DNA of 64,000 nucleotides. Origin: Buchnera aphidicola (Macrosiphum gaurae) (GTDB lineage Bacteria > Pseudomonadota > Gammaproteobacteria > Enterobacterales > Enterobacteriaceae). A program made the position numbers and the translations under genes. Within the stretch, counting starts at the first letter, position 1. Each line of letters starts with the position of its first letter. The notes below the pieces were generated by a model, which did not search any database, had not been told where the DNA came from, and worked only from the letters and a program-made list of their open reading frames with translations. This document shows, piece by piece, positions 1 through 9,063 of this stretch. Location: NCBI RefSeq assembly GCF_005080965.1, contig NZ_CP034867.1:124001-188000 (forward strand), written 5' to 3'.

Positions 1-197
1 ATCGTACTAATTTTGCTAAAGGAAAAAATGTGAAAGAAGTTGAAATGAAATTAATGAAAGTAGTTCCTAATATTTTCAAATTAAACTTTCATGCATGGTT
101 TGTTTTACACGGTCGGTATATTTGTACTGCTCGGAAAATTCAATGTAATATATGTTTAATATTTAAGCTATGTGAATTTAATAAAAAAAAAGTTTAA
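1..197 (+). CDS. nth: Endonuclease III, C-terminal part (truncated by window edge)
   Basis: Only the last 64 or so codons lie in the window, with the reading frame entering at base 3 and the TAA stop at 195-197. The product is the bifunctional DNA glycosylase/AP lyase that removes oxidised pyrimidines in base excision repair. The visible part runs RTNFAKGKNVKEVE, then KVVPNIFK, then HAWFVLHGRYICTARK, which follows E. coli Nth closely. The four cysteines of the [4Fe-4S] cluster loop are all present with the family spacing C-x6-C-x2-C-x5-C. The catalytic lysine and aspartate lie upstream, outside the window. priA follows after 9 bases on the same strand, so the two may be cotranscribed. Confidence 0.93.
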   Translation, partial: RTNFAKGKNVKEVEMKLMKVVPNIFKLNFHAWFVLHGRYICTARKIQCNICLIFKLCEFNKKKV

Positions 198-206
198 TAT
201 ATTTTA

Positions 207-2396
207 ATGGATATATCAGTGATTATAAAAGTGGTTTTACCTATTCCTGTTAGACAATATTTTAAATATTTTATACCGAATTGTATGCGTCCTGTTATTG
301 GAGGACGAATTTTAGTTCCTTTTAATTCAAAACATATGATAGGCATCGTAGTTGCTATTTATAAAAATAATAATATAAGTCAATTAAATTTAAAATGTGT
401 TCAATCATTGATTGACACTAAACCACTTTATTCTGATGTTATATTAGATCTTTTAAAATGGATAAGTAAAAATTATCATTGCCCTATTGGAAATTTATTT
501 TTTTTTATTTTACCAAAAATTTTACATTCTAATTACATGATAAAGAATAAATATATTTGTGAGTGGAGTATAACAAAAAAAGGTCGAGAATTAGATTTAA
601 ATCATTTAAAAAGAAAAAAAAAACAACTACACACTTTAATTTTTTTAAAGAAAAAAAGTGTCTTAAGTACTGAACTAAAAAAATACAACTTATCTAAAGT
701 GATTTTAAAAAAATTAGAAATTCAGGAATTATGTAAGAATAATCTTAATGATAAACTTTTTTTAAAAAAAAAAATATTAACACTAAAAAAAAATTTTTTT
801 TTAAATGTCAGAACATCGATCATTCTTAATGATATTTTAATGAAAAAATGTTTTTCATCTTCGCTGCTGACTAAAATTAATTTATATGCAAAAGTTAAAT
901 TTTATTTGGGTTTGATTCAGTCCGTATTATATAAAGACATGCAAATTTTAATTTTAGTACCTTACATTAAAAATATTAATATAATTTTAGTGTTTTTAAA
1001 AAAATATTTCAGTATTCCTATTGATATAATACATCCAAAATTAACTAGTACTAAATATTTTAAAAACTGGATTAGAACAAAAAATGGTGAAAATTCTATT
1101 GTTATTGGTACAGGAAAAAGTGTTTTTTTACCTTTTTTGAAGTTGGGTGTTATTATTTTTCTTGAAGAACATAATGTGAGATATAAAAGCTTAAATGAAT
1201 GTAGATATAATATTAGAGATTTGGCAATTTTAAGAGCATATAAAGAAAATATACCGATAATTTTAGATTCAGAAACTCCTTCGTTAAAAACGTTGCATAA
1301 TATTTTATGTAAAAAGTGCTCCTATATTAAATTATATTCATGTAATCAGATGAATAGACTGAATAACAGTATTATTGATTTAAAAAAAGATAAAATAAAA
1401 TTTGGTCTATCCTTGACTTTAATAAATGAAATTTATCAAAATTTTAAAAGAAAACAAATTTTATTAGTTTTTAATAAGTTTAGCTTATTTTTTTATGTAT
1501 TAAAATGTAATAAATGTGATTGGATATTTGAATGTAGCATTTGTCACGATTATTTAGAAATCAATCAATATAGAAATATATTATTTTGTAAATTTTGCTT
1601 GATTCAAATTAAAAAACCAATTTTTTGTTTTAATTGTGGATTTTTCTCTTTAATTATCTTTAATATAGGTATAGAAAAAATTAAAGATAAAATACAAAAT
1701 ATTTTTCCAAATATTTCTTTGTTCTTCTTATTAAGCAAAAAAAATATAGATCAAAAAATATTAAATACGAAAATTTATGAGTTTTCTGCTTCGAATCCTT
1801 ATATTATCATCACAACTGAAGAATTTGTTCAACAATACTATTTTCCACATATACAATTAATTGTTTTAATTTGTATTGATAATTATTTTTTATCTTTTAA
1901 TTTTCGTGCTATAGAATACTTTGCTCAATTTTATATTAATTTAGTTCAATTAACTAGAAAAATAAAAAAATCATTTAAAATACTTATACAAACATCATTT
2001 CCTGATGATTTAAATTTAAAAGAAATATGTAATAATGGATATTTTTCTTTTTCGAAGAAAATATTATCGATTCGAAAAAATTTTTTATTGCCTCCTTGGA
2101 GCTTTCAGAGTGTTGTGTATTCAGAAAGTTTACACGCTGAATATAACATAGTTTTTTTGAGTTTAATTCGTAAAATACTAGAAAAAAAATCTAATAAAAA
2201 TAATTATTTTTTATGGTTCGTAGGTCCTTATAATGTTTTTTTATCAAAAAATAGGAAAAAACATTTTCATAAATTATTAATTCAATGTTCTTCGCGTTCT
2301 TTTCTTAAAAATATATTACATGAATGTATGGATTTAATTAATATTTTTACTGTTTCTAAACGCGTTAAATGGTTTGTAGATATTGAACCTAATTAA
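207..2396 (+). CDS. priA: Primosomal protein PriA with degenerate ATPase motifs
   Basis: PriA recognises stalled replication forks and D-loops and reloads the replisome; it is normally a superfamily 2 helicase. The 729-residue length matches E. coli PriA (732) and the alignment is collinear to the last residues (KRVKWFVDIEPN). All eight zinc-binding cysteines are kept (CNKC and CSIC near residues 435-450, then CKFC and CFNC). The ATPase core is not: residues 223-230 read KINLYAKV where E. coli has the Walker A sequence GVTGSGKT, the Walker B motif DEEH is LEEH (319-322), and the motif V and VI regions (GRAGR in E. coli) are replaced by unrelated residues. The frame is open throughout, so the gene is under some constraint. 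I infer a loader or scaffold without helicase activity. Confidence 0.92.
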   Translation: MDISVIIKVVLPIPVRQYFKYFIPNCMRPVIGGRILVPFNSKHMIGIVVAIYKNNNISQLNLKCVQSLIDTKPLYSDVILDLLKWISKNYHCPIGNLFFFILPKILHSNYMIKNKYICEWSITKKGRELDLNHLKRKKKQLHTLIFLKKKSVLSTELKKYNLSKVILKKLEIQELCKNNLNDKLFLKKKILTLKKNFFLNVRTSIILNDILMKKCFSSSLLTKINLYAKVKFYLGLIQSVLYKDMQILILVPYIKNINIILVFLKKYFSIPIDIIHPKLTSTKYFKNWIRTKNGENSIVIGTGKSVFLPFLKLGVIIFLEEHNVRYKSLNECRYNIRDLAILRAYKENIPIILDSETPSLKTLHNILCKKCSYIKLYSCNQMNRLNNSIIDLKKDKIKFGLSLTLINEIYQNFKRKQILLVFNKFSLFFYVLKCNKCDWIFECSICHDYLEINQYRNILFCKFCLIQIKKPIFCFNCGFFSLIIFNIGIEKIKDKIQNIFPNISLFFLLSKKNIDQKILNTKIYEFSASNPYIIITTEEFVQQYYFPHIQLIVLICIDNYFLSFNFRAIEYFAQFYINLVQLTRKIKKSFKILIQTSFPDDLNLKEICNNGYFSFSKKILSIRKNFLLPPWSFQSVVYSESLHAEYNIVFLSLIRKILEKKSNKNNYFLWFVGPYNVFLSKNRKKHFHKLLIQCSSRSFLKNILHECMDLINIFTVSKRVKWFVDIEPN

Positions 2397-2499
2397 AATT
2401 AAATGGAATTTGTATTTTTGAGTAACGATGAATAGTTTTATGCTTTATTCATTGATGTTCTAAGAAAATTAGAATAAGATATTTTTAAAAAATAGTAAG

Positions 2500-2534
2500 A
2501 TGTCAATTAAGCCGTGACATATTTTTTTATTTTT
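2500..2534 (+). terminator. Candidate rho-independent terminator after priA
   Basis: A six-base-pair stem, ATGTCA (2500-2505) with TGACAT (2515-2520), is followed directly by an A and a run of seven T and then more T. It lies between priA and tyrS on the same strand. The stem is short, so this is a moderate call. Confidence 0.5.
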
Positions 2535-2567
2535 AGAAGATTAATATTAAAAAAGAGGTTTTAATGA

Positions 2568-3827
2568 ATGGATTTAATTAAAAGGTTACATAACAGAGGT
2601 TTAATATCTCATATTACAAATGAAGATAATTTAAGTAAACTCATTCAAAATAACCCAATTTCTCTTTATTGTGGTTTTGATCCTACTGATGAAAGCCTTC
2701 ATATAGGTCATCTTTTACCTTTAATTACTCTAAAAAGATTTCAAATGGCAGGTCATAGACCCATAATATTAATGGGAGGAGCTACAAGTTTAATTGGAGA
2801 TCCTAGTTTTAAAGATAAAGAACGTATTTTTAATACTCACGAAAATATTAATATATGGACAAAAAAAATTAGCAAGCAAATCTCTTGTTTTTTAGATTTT
2901 AATTGTGGAGAAAATAGTGCTTTATTATTAAATAATAATATATGGTTTAATAAGATTAATATCTTATCTTTTTTAAGAGATGTAGGGAAATATTTTTCAA
3001 TTAACACTATGATTAATCGATCTGCAGTTAAACAACGAATTACAAGACCAGATCAGGGAATTTCATTTACAGAATTTTCTTATAATTTATTGCAAGCATA
3101 TGATTTTTTTATTTTAAACAAAAAATATGAAGTAGACCTCCAAATTGGAGGATCAGATCAGTGGGGTAATATTTCTTCAGGAATGCATTTGATAAATCGT
3201 AGATCTAAAAAAGTAGCATATGGTTTAACATTACCTCTTCTTATTCAGTCTAATGGTATTAAATTTGGCAAAACAGAATCAGGAACTATATGGTTAGATG
3301 CAAATAAAACTAGTCCTTATAGATTTTATCAGTTTTGGATGAATGTAGAAGACTCTAATGTTTATTATTTTTTAAAGCTGTTTACTTTTATCCAAACATC
3401 AGAAATTAACAAAAGAGAACAAAAAAAATATATTGATAATCAAATTATTAATGATAAGTCTTTTTTAGCTAAAAATATTACTCAATTAGTACATGGAAAA
3501 GAAAAATTATTAGCAGTAGAAAGAATTACAGAATTTCTATTTTTTAAAAATATCACTAATATCCAAGAAGCTGATTTTCAACAATTAAAACAGGATGGCA
3601 TACCATTTATTGAAATAGATAACATAAAAGATTTGCAAGAAGCATTAGTATTAACCTCATTAGCAGAATCTCGAACTCAGGCTAAAAACATGATAATTTC
3701 TAATTCTATATCTATTAATACGAAAAAAATAAGAAAAAATCATATTTTTAATAACCAAGATAAATTATTTGGAAAGTTTACTTTATTATCTCGAGGTAAA
3801 AAACATCATTCTTTATTGTGTTGGTAA
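2568..3827 (+). CDS. tyrS: Tyrosyl-tRNA synthetase
   Basis: Class I synthetase that charges tRNA-Tyr. The 419-residue product matches E. coli TyrS (424) over its whole length. The HIGH motif appears as HIGH in SLHIGHLLPL, the tyrosine pocket as YCGFDPT and QIGGSDQWGN, and the KMSKS equivalent as KFGKTESG, as in E. coli. The C-terminal S4-like RNA-binding domain is present (SRTQAKNMI to the end LLSRGKKHHSLLCW). The ATG at 2568 is preceded by AAGAGGT. The gene converges on sufA with only seven bases between the two stop codons. Confidence 0.97.
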   Translation: MDLIKRLHNRGLISHITNEDNLSKLIQNNPISLYCGFDPTDESLHIGHLLPLITLKRFQMAGHRPIILMGGATSLIGDPSFKDKERIFNTHENINIWTKKISKQISCFLDFNCGENSALLLNNNIWFNKINILSFLRDVGKYFSINTMINRSAVKQRITRPDQGISFTEFSYNLLQAYDFFILNKKYEVDLQIGGSDQWGNISSGMHLINRRSKKVAYGLTLPLLIQSNGIKFGKTESGTIWLDANKTSPYRFYQFWMNVEDSNVYYFLKLFTFIQTSEINKREQKKYIDNQIINDKSFLAKNITQLVHGKEKLLAVERITEFLFFKNITNIQEADFQQLKQDGIPFIEIDNIKDLQEALVLTSLAESRTQAKNMIISNSISINTKKIRKNHIFNNQDKLFGKFTLLSRGKKHHSLLCW

Positions 3828-3834
3828 TTTATTT

Positions 3835-4230
3835 TTAATTTATTGAGAAACTTTCGCCACAACCGCAAAATTTTTCTAAATTAGAATTATAAAATTTAAA
3901 TATTTTATTTATATTGTGTTCTACAAAATCTATTTTAACACCTTCTAGAAAGGGTATATCTTTAGAAAACATATATATAAGAATATTTTTATAAAAAAAA
4001 CTAATTTCTTTTTTATCTTTTTCTTTTTTAAATTCTGAAGATTTTACTAATTTCATGGTATAACGAAATCCTGCACATCCTGATTTTTTTATACTTAATC
4101 TTATTCCGATATTATCAGAGTTTAAATTAATGAGAAATAAAATTTGTCTCATAGCGTTCTCAGTGATCGAAATTTTTTTCCATGTATTTTTTTTTGGTAA
4201 ATAAGTGCTAACTTCATTTTTGTTCATCAT
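3835..4230 (-). CDS. sufA: A-type iron-sulfur carrier protein SufA
   Basis: Carries or inserts iron-sulfur clusters. Three conserved cysteines are visible: one in SGCAGFRYT and two in the C-terminal CGCGESF. The C-terminal IFKFYN and CGCGESFSIN resemble SufA more than IscA or ErpA, and the neighbour ydiK is also near sufA in E. coli, so I prefer sufA; erpA is the alternative. An insertion rich in lysine and glutamate (KEKDKKE) sits mid-protein. Two ATG codons stand in tandem after AGAGGA; the second has the more normal spacing. The nuo iron-sulfur subunits in this window would be plausible clients. Confidence 0.85.
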   Translation of the reverse strand: MMNKNEVSTYLPKKNTWKKISITENAMRQILFLINLNSDNIGIRLSIKKSGCAGFRYTMKLVKSSEFKKEKDKKEISFFYKNILIYMFSKDIPFLEGVKIDFVEHNINKIFKFYNSNLEKFCGCGESFSIN

Positions 4231-4461
4231 GTCCTCTTTTTAATAAGTATGTTTATAGAAATAAAAAAAAACCTAGAATATACCTCTATTTTAAATAAGT
4301 ACTTGTATTTTAAAGAATATTCTTTTTTATTAATTATTTTTATAAATTTTAATGTTATAATTATTTTATCTTTCTTTGGAAATACAAAATTTTTTTATAA
4401 ATCTACATTCATTCTACAAGAAATTATTTATAATATAAAAATGTTGAGGTAGAACAATTAT

Positions 4462-5544
4462 ATGCAAAATCCAAAAGAGAAAATGGATTTATCGCAGTCT
4501 ATTTTATCGCTGATATTTATTATTGCTATGGGTGTGATAAGTTTTTTAGTAATCCATCCATTTATATTAGGATTTTCTTGGGCTAGTATGATTGTCATTG
4601 CCACTTGGCCTCTTATGTTAAAAATACAGAAATGTTTAGGTGGAAAACGTTCACTTGCTGTAATAATTATGATTGTAATTTTGATTCTTTTATTTATTAT
4701 TCCAGTATTTTTCTTAGTAAATAGTTTAATCGCAACAAGTATACCTCTTATTCATTGGTTTAGTTCAAATACTTTAGAATTTCCAGAATTAGTATGGCTC
4801 CAAGATATTCCTCTTATTGGTAAAAAAATATTTATTAGTTATCGAGAATTGTTAGATAGCGATGGAGGCGAATTAATTCGAGAAGTCAGACCTTATATGG
4901 GAAAAACTACTGAATTTTTTATAATACAAGCTAAAGATTGTGGATTGTTTATTATACACTTAATATTAATGCTATTTTTTAGTGCTTTATTATATTGGAA
5001 TGGTGAAAAAATTAGCAATATTATTCATCATTTTGCTTTTCGACTTAGTAAAAAAAATGGTAATGCTATTGTTTTATTAGCGACTCAAGCAGTTAGAGCT
5101 GTTGCATTAGGTGTTGCAGTGACAGCTTTAATTCAAGCTTTATTATCTGGTTTAGGATTATTAGTTTCTGGTGTTCCTTATTGGGCTTTGTTAATGATAA
5201 TAATTTTTTTTTCTTGTCTAATACAATTAGGACCATTGCCTATTTTGATACCTTCAATTACATGGCTTTATTGGAGTGATCATCCTACTTGGGGTACAAT
5301 ACTATTAATTTGGAGTTGTTTTGTATTTATACTTGATCATATACTTAGACCATTTTTTATACGTTTAGGAGCTGATTTACCTATTTTATTAACTTTGTCT
5401 GGAGTAATTGGTGGTTTATTGACTTTCGGTATAATTGGTTTGTTTATTGGTCCAGTAGTATTAGTAATATTTTATCGTTTAATAATATCATGGATGTACG
5501 GAATTTCAATTGGATCTTTTGTAGAAAACACATCGTTAAAATAA
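4462..5544 (+). CDS. ydiK: AI-2E family (PerM-like) inner membrane protein YdiK
   Basis: A polytopic membrane protein of 360 residues, collinear with E. coli YdiK (370). Long hydrophobic stretches at about residues 12-45, 62-90, 155-180, 205-235, 240-270 and 300-345 fit the eight-helix AI-2E exporter fold. Motifs typical of the family include GFSWASMIVIATWPL near the N terminus and the C-terminal FGIIGLFIGPVVLV. The substrate is not established for YdiK. A GAGGT ribosome binding site precedes the ATG. The gene is divergent from sufA and upstream of aroH. Confidence 0.9.
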   Translation: MQNPKEKMDLSQSILSLIFIIAMGVISFLVIHPFILGFSWASMIVIATWPLMLKIQKCLGGKRSLAVIIMIVILILLFIIPVFFLVNSLIATSIPLIHWFSSNTLEFPELVWLQDIPLIGKKIFISYRELLDSDGGELIREVRPYMGKTTEFFIIQAKDCGLFIIHLILMLFFSALLYWNGEKISNIIHHFAFRLSKKNGNAIVLLATQAVRAVALGVAVTALIQALLSGLGLLVSGVPYWALLMIIIFFSCLIQLGPLPILIPSITWLYWSDHPTWGTILLIWSCFVFILDHILRPFFIRLGADLPILLTLSGVIGGLLTFGIIGLFIGPVVLVIFYRLIISWMYGISIGSFVENTSLK

Positions 5545-5899
5545 AATTTAAATTATTATTAAGACAATAGATAAAATAAATTTTTTTAATTAAATATAAT
5601 CTAAATTATGATAATATATAAAAAATAATTTAGTTATATCTCGTAATCAATAGATAAAAATTGATTATATTATATAACTATAATTTTTTTAAAGATTTGA
5701 TCTTCATTTTTTTCTATTTGAAATTTCTGTTATATTATTTAAAATATACTATTAAACAATATTCTCCCTAATATTATGAAATTTTTTATCAAGTATTTAA
5801 AAAAACTATTAGAAATGAGATTATAACTGGTTAGTTTTTCGTGATTTTTATGAAATATTAATATTCTTTCCAGAACAAAAAACTCATTTAGAGAACAAA
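5545..5899 (+). other. Spacer between ydiK and aroH, no gene
   Basis: This 355-base stretch has no convincing coding sequence. It holds AT-rich inverted repeats: CTAAATTAT (5601-5609) with ATAATTTAG (5625-5633), and the nested hairpin listed separately at 5631-5690. I looked for a TrpR-type operator, which controls aroH in E. coli, and saw none. The promoter of aroH presumably lies here, but I cannot choose between several AT-rich candidates. Confidence 0.6.
5631..5690 (+). terminator. Candidate two-tier terminator after ydiK
   Basis: Outer arms TAGTTATAT (5631-5639) and ATATAACTA (5672-5680) pair perfectly. Inside them TAATCAAT (5644-5651) pairs with ATTGATTA (5660-5667), separated by a four-by-four internal loop. 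A run of seven T follows at 5684-5690. The stems are almost entirely A-T, so stability is modest. Confidence 0.45.
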
Positions 5900-6946
5900 A
5901 TGAAAAAAACAGATGAACTACGTACAATACGAATTGATCCATTAATAACTCCATCTGAATTAGCCAAGCAATATGCTATTACTTCAGACATCATGGATAC
6001 TGTTATTGCAACAAGGCAAAATATTGCTCGTATTATGACTGGAAAAGATCCACGACTACTTGTTGTAATAGGTCCATGTTCAGTTCATGATCCTATTGCT
6101 GCAGTAGAATATGCGCATCGATTATGTGAATTACGATTAAAATATAAAGATCGTCTGGAAATCATAATGCGTACATATTTTGAGAAGCCAAGAACAGTGG
6201 TCGGATGGAAGGGACTTATATCAGATCCAGATTTAAATGGAACTTTTCGAGTTAATCATGGATTAGCGGTAGCTCGTAAATTATTACTAGATATAAATGC
6301 ATTAGGAATGCCTGCAGCAACAGAGTTTCTTGATATGGTCATCGGCCAATTTATCGCGGACTTAATTAGTTGGGGCGCTATTGGTGCAAGAACAACGGAA
6401 AGTCAAATTCATAGAGAAATGGCTTCCGCTCTTTCTTGTCCAGTAGGTTTTAAAAATGGTACTGATGGTAATATACGAATTGCAATTGATGCTATTCGTG
6501 CAGCAAGTGTTAGACATTTATTTTTAGCACCTAATAAAGATGGACAAATGACAATTAATCATACCAGTGGGAATCCATATGGGCATATAATTATGAGAGG
6601 TGGTCGTTCTCCTAATTATCATTCTGATGATATTAATTTAGCAGTAAAACATTTACGTGAATTTAATTTATTAGAACATTTAATGATTGATTTTAGTCAT
6701 GGTAATTGTTTAAAACAACATATTCGTCAAAAAAATGTTTCTGATTCTGTTTCATATCAAATTTCTCATGGTTCTAAAGCTATTTTTGGTGTTATGATTG
6801 AAAGCTTTTTAGAAGAAGGTTTTCAACCAGTAATTAATAATCAACCATTGATATATGGTAAATCTATTACTGATGCTTGTTTAAATTGGAAAGATAGTAC
6901 TTTAATTATTAAACAATTAGCAGATGCTGTAGATACACGTTTTTAA
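5900..6946 (+). CDS. aroH: DAHP synthase (AroH type)
   Basis: Condenses phosphoenolpyruvate and erythrose 4-phosphate to 3-deoxy-D-arabino-heptulosonate 7-phosphate, the first step to chorismate and the aromatic amino acids. The 348-residue protein has the same length as E. coli AroH and begins the same way (KKTDELRTIRI versus NRTDELRTARI). Core motifs include VIGPCSVHDP, TYFEKPRTVVGWKG, GARTTESQ, GFKNGTDG and DFSHGNC. The close match to AroH suggests descent from the tryptophan-sensitive isozyme, but no TrpR operator is visible upstream. Codon composition is less AT-biased than in priA, which fits strong constraint on an amino-acid-provisioning gene. A perfect terminator follows. Confidence 0.96.
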   Translation: MKKTDELRTIRIDPLITPSELAKQYAITSDIMDTVIATRQNIARIMTGKDPRLLVVIGPCSVHDPIAAVEYAHRLCELRLKYKDRLEIIMRTYFEKPRTVVGWKGLISDPDLNGTFRVNHGLAVARKLLLDINALGMPAATEFLDMVIGQFIADLISWGAIGARTTESQIHREMASALSCPVGFKNGTDGNIRIAIDAIRAASVRHLFLAPNKDGQMTINHTSGNPYGHIIMRGGRSPNYHSDDINLAVKHLREFNLLEHLMIDFSHGNCLKQHIRQKNVSDSVSYQISHGSKAIFGVMIESFLEEGFQPVINNQPLIYGKSITDACLNWKDSTLIIKQLADAVDTRF

Positions 6947-6953
6947 TTTATAT

Positions 6954-6987
6954 GCTAGTCAAAAAGATTTGACTAGCACCGTTTTTT
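6954..6987 (+). terminator. Rho-independent terminator after aroH
   Basis: A perfect ten-base-pair stem, GCTAGTCAAA (6954-6963) with TTTGACTAGC (6968-6977), has a four-base loop AAGA and is followed by a run of six T at 6982-6987. This is the strongest terminator in the window. Confidence 0.9.
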
Positions 6988-7134
6988 CAATTTTAAGATG
7001 TTTCATATAAAGTTTATTTTTATACTATATGTGCGAAATTTTTTTACAGAAGAATATATATCCTGTAAATACTTAATAAGTAATTGATTTTTTTAAATAG
7101 AAAACAATTAATATTTTTAATTAAGGACTTAAGA

Positions 7135-9063
7135 ATGCCTGTAATAAGATTTTTTGATGGAAGTCAGCAGGTGTACGAGCATTCTGTTTCATTAATAGAG
7201 ATTATCAAAAATAAAAAACCTAGTATTATAAAATCTCTTATTGCAATTTCCGTTAATAATCATTTTGCAAATTTAAATACTTTAATCAAAGAAGATTCTT
7301 TTATAGAATTTATTAGTGATAAAGATCAAAAGGCATTAAATATTGTTCGGTATTCTTGTGCACATCTTTTAAGTTATGCCATAAAAAATATATGGCCGCT
7401 TTCACATATTGCTGCAAGTAATATTGTAGAAAACGGTTTTTATTGTGATATTGAGTTCGAAAGAAAAATTTCAGAAAAAGAGCTTTTCTTATTAGAAGAA
7501 AATATGAAAACTCTTATAAAAAAAGAATATGATATTTTAAATAAGTTAGTTTCTTATGCTGAAGCGAGAAAAATATTTCAAAAAATTTTTGAGAAATATA
7601 AAGTTTCTTTAATTAACAAAAATAGTAATTTTGAAAAGAAAGTTTCTCTTTATTATCATGAAGATAATGTAGATATTGATATAGGCATGCAAGTTTTTAA
7701 TATAAAATGTTGTAGATATTTTAAATTACAAAAAATTGGCGGTGTTTACTGGGAGGGAAACAAAAAAAACAAAATGTTGCAGCGCATTTATGGTACTGCT
7801 TGGTGTAATCAGAAAGAACTGGATAAATACGTTCACTATTTAAATGAATTAGATAAAAGAGATCATAGAAAAATTGGAAAATTTCTAGAATTATATCATA
7901 CACAAGAAGAATCTCCGGGTATGATTTTTTGGCATAATAAAGGTTGGATTATTTTTAATGAACTAGAAAATTTTGTTCGATTGAAACTAAAAGAATATAA
8001 ATATACAGAAGTTAAAACACCATTATTAATAGATAAGTTAATTTGGAAAAAAAGTGGACATTGGGATAATTATAAAAATTCTATTTTTACTACAATGTCA
8101 GAAAATCGAGAATATTGTATTAAACCAATGAATTGTCCTGGACATGTACAAATTTTTAATAGTAGATTAAAATCTTATCGCGATTTGCCCATCCGTATGG
8201 CAGAATTTGGTAGTTGTCATCGTAACGAACCTTCAGGATCTTTACACGGTTTAATGCGGGTACGTAATTTTACTCAAGATGATGCTCATATATTTTGTAC
8301 TCGAGAACAAGTTCGTTCTGAAATTAACGATTGTATTAAAATGATATATGATTTGTATAGTACATTTAATTTTAAAAAAATATTGGTTAAATTATCTACA
8401 CGTCCAGAAAAACGTATTGGTACTGATGCTCTATGGAATGAATCAGAAAAAGATTTGTCTGATATGTTAGAAGAAAATCATTTATCATTTGAATATCAAT
8501 TAGGAGAAGGTGCTTTCTACGGACCTAAAATTGAATTTATTTTGCAAGATTCTTTAAACCGAAATTGGCAATGCGGAACGATTCAACTCGATTTTTATTT
8601 GCCATTACGTTTAGGTTCGTTTTACATTAATGAAAAAAATGAACGTAAAGTGCCTGTAATTATTCATCGGGCTATATTAGGTTCAATAGAAAGATTTATT
8701 GGTATATTAATTGAAGAATGTGCAGGTAATTTGCCAACATGGTTATCTCCAATACAAGTAGTGATAATTAGTATCACTAATATTAGTTCAAATTATGTAA
8801 AAAAATTATTTAAAAAATTTTCTGAGTTTAATATTCGTACAGAATATGATTTAAGAAATGAAAAAATAGGTTTTAAAATTCGAGAACACACGCTCCGTCG
8901 AATCCCTTATATATTAATTTGTGGCGAAAAAGAAATTAGTTCTAAAAAAATATCTGTTCGAAATCGAAATGGTCATGATTTTGGAATGATTGATATTGAT
9001 CTTTTTATTAAAAAGTTGCAAAAAGAAATTATTACTCGTAACTTTTATCAAATGGAGGAATAA
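7135..9063 (+). CDS. thrS: Threonyl-tRNA synthetase with a damaged editing site
   Basis: Class II synthetase. I start at the ATG at 7135 (MPVIRFFDGSQ), which aligns with E. coli MPVITLPDGSQ, is preceded by AAGGA, and gives 642 residues, the E. coli length; the frame is open further upstream but without homology. TGS domain at about 1-62, editing domain at about 63-225, catalytic core at about 240-535, anticodon-binding domain at the end. Catalytic zinc ligands are present (MNCPGH, DDAHIF, IHRAILGS). The editing site is eroded: H73 is Y, C182 is D and H186 is Q, while H77 and D180 remain. Ser-tRNA-Thr hydrolysis is therefore probably lost. infC begins three bases after the stop. Confidence 0.96.
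   Translation: MPVIRFFDGSQQVYEHSVSLIEIIKNKKPSIIKSLIAISVNNHFANLNTLIKEDSFIEFISDKDQKALNIVRYSCAHLLSYAIKNIWPLSHIAASNIVENGFYCDIEFERKISEKELFLLEENMKTLIKKEYDILNKLVSYAEARKIFQKIFEKYKVSLINKNSNFEKKVSLYYHEDNVDIDIGMQVFNIKCCRYFKLQKIGGVYWEGNKKNKMLQRIYGTAWCNQKELDKYVHYLNELDKRDHRKIGKFLELYHTQEESPGMIFWHNKGWIIFNELENFVRLKLKEYKYTEVKTPLLIDKLIWKKSGHWDNYKNSIFTTMSENREYCIKPMNCPGHVQIFNSRLKSYRDLPIRMAEFGSCHRNEPSGSLHGLMRVRNFTQDDAHIFCTREQVRSEINDCIKMIYDLYSTFNFKKILVKLSTRPEKRIGTDALWNESEKDLSDMLEENHLSFEYQLGEGAFYGPKIEFILQDSLNRNWQCGTIQLDFYLPLRLGSFYINEKNERKVPVIIHRAILGSIERFIGILIEECAGNLPTWLSPIQVVIISITNISSNYVKKLFKKFSEFNIRTEYDLRNEKIGFKIREHTLRRIPYILICGEKEISSKKISVRNRNGHDFGMIDIDLFIKKLQKEIITRNFYQMEE

Noticed and set aside
4249..4452. 67-codon open frame between sufA and ydiK with a hydrophobic middle
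   Set aside because: No ribosome binding site, no family resemblance, and its end overlaps the ydiK ribosome binding site; low-complexity Phe/Ile composition is expected by chance in this DNA.
5739..5954. 71-codon minus-strand frame before aroH
   Set aside because: It overlaps the start of the well-supported aroH gene on the other strand and has no homology I recognise.
7084..7134. An N-terminal extension of ThrRS
   Set aside because: No homology upstream of 7135, and the ATG there has the ribosome binding site and gives the E. coli length.
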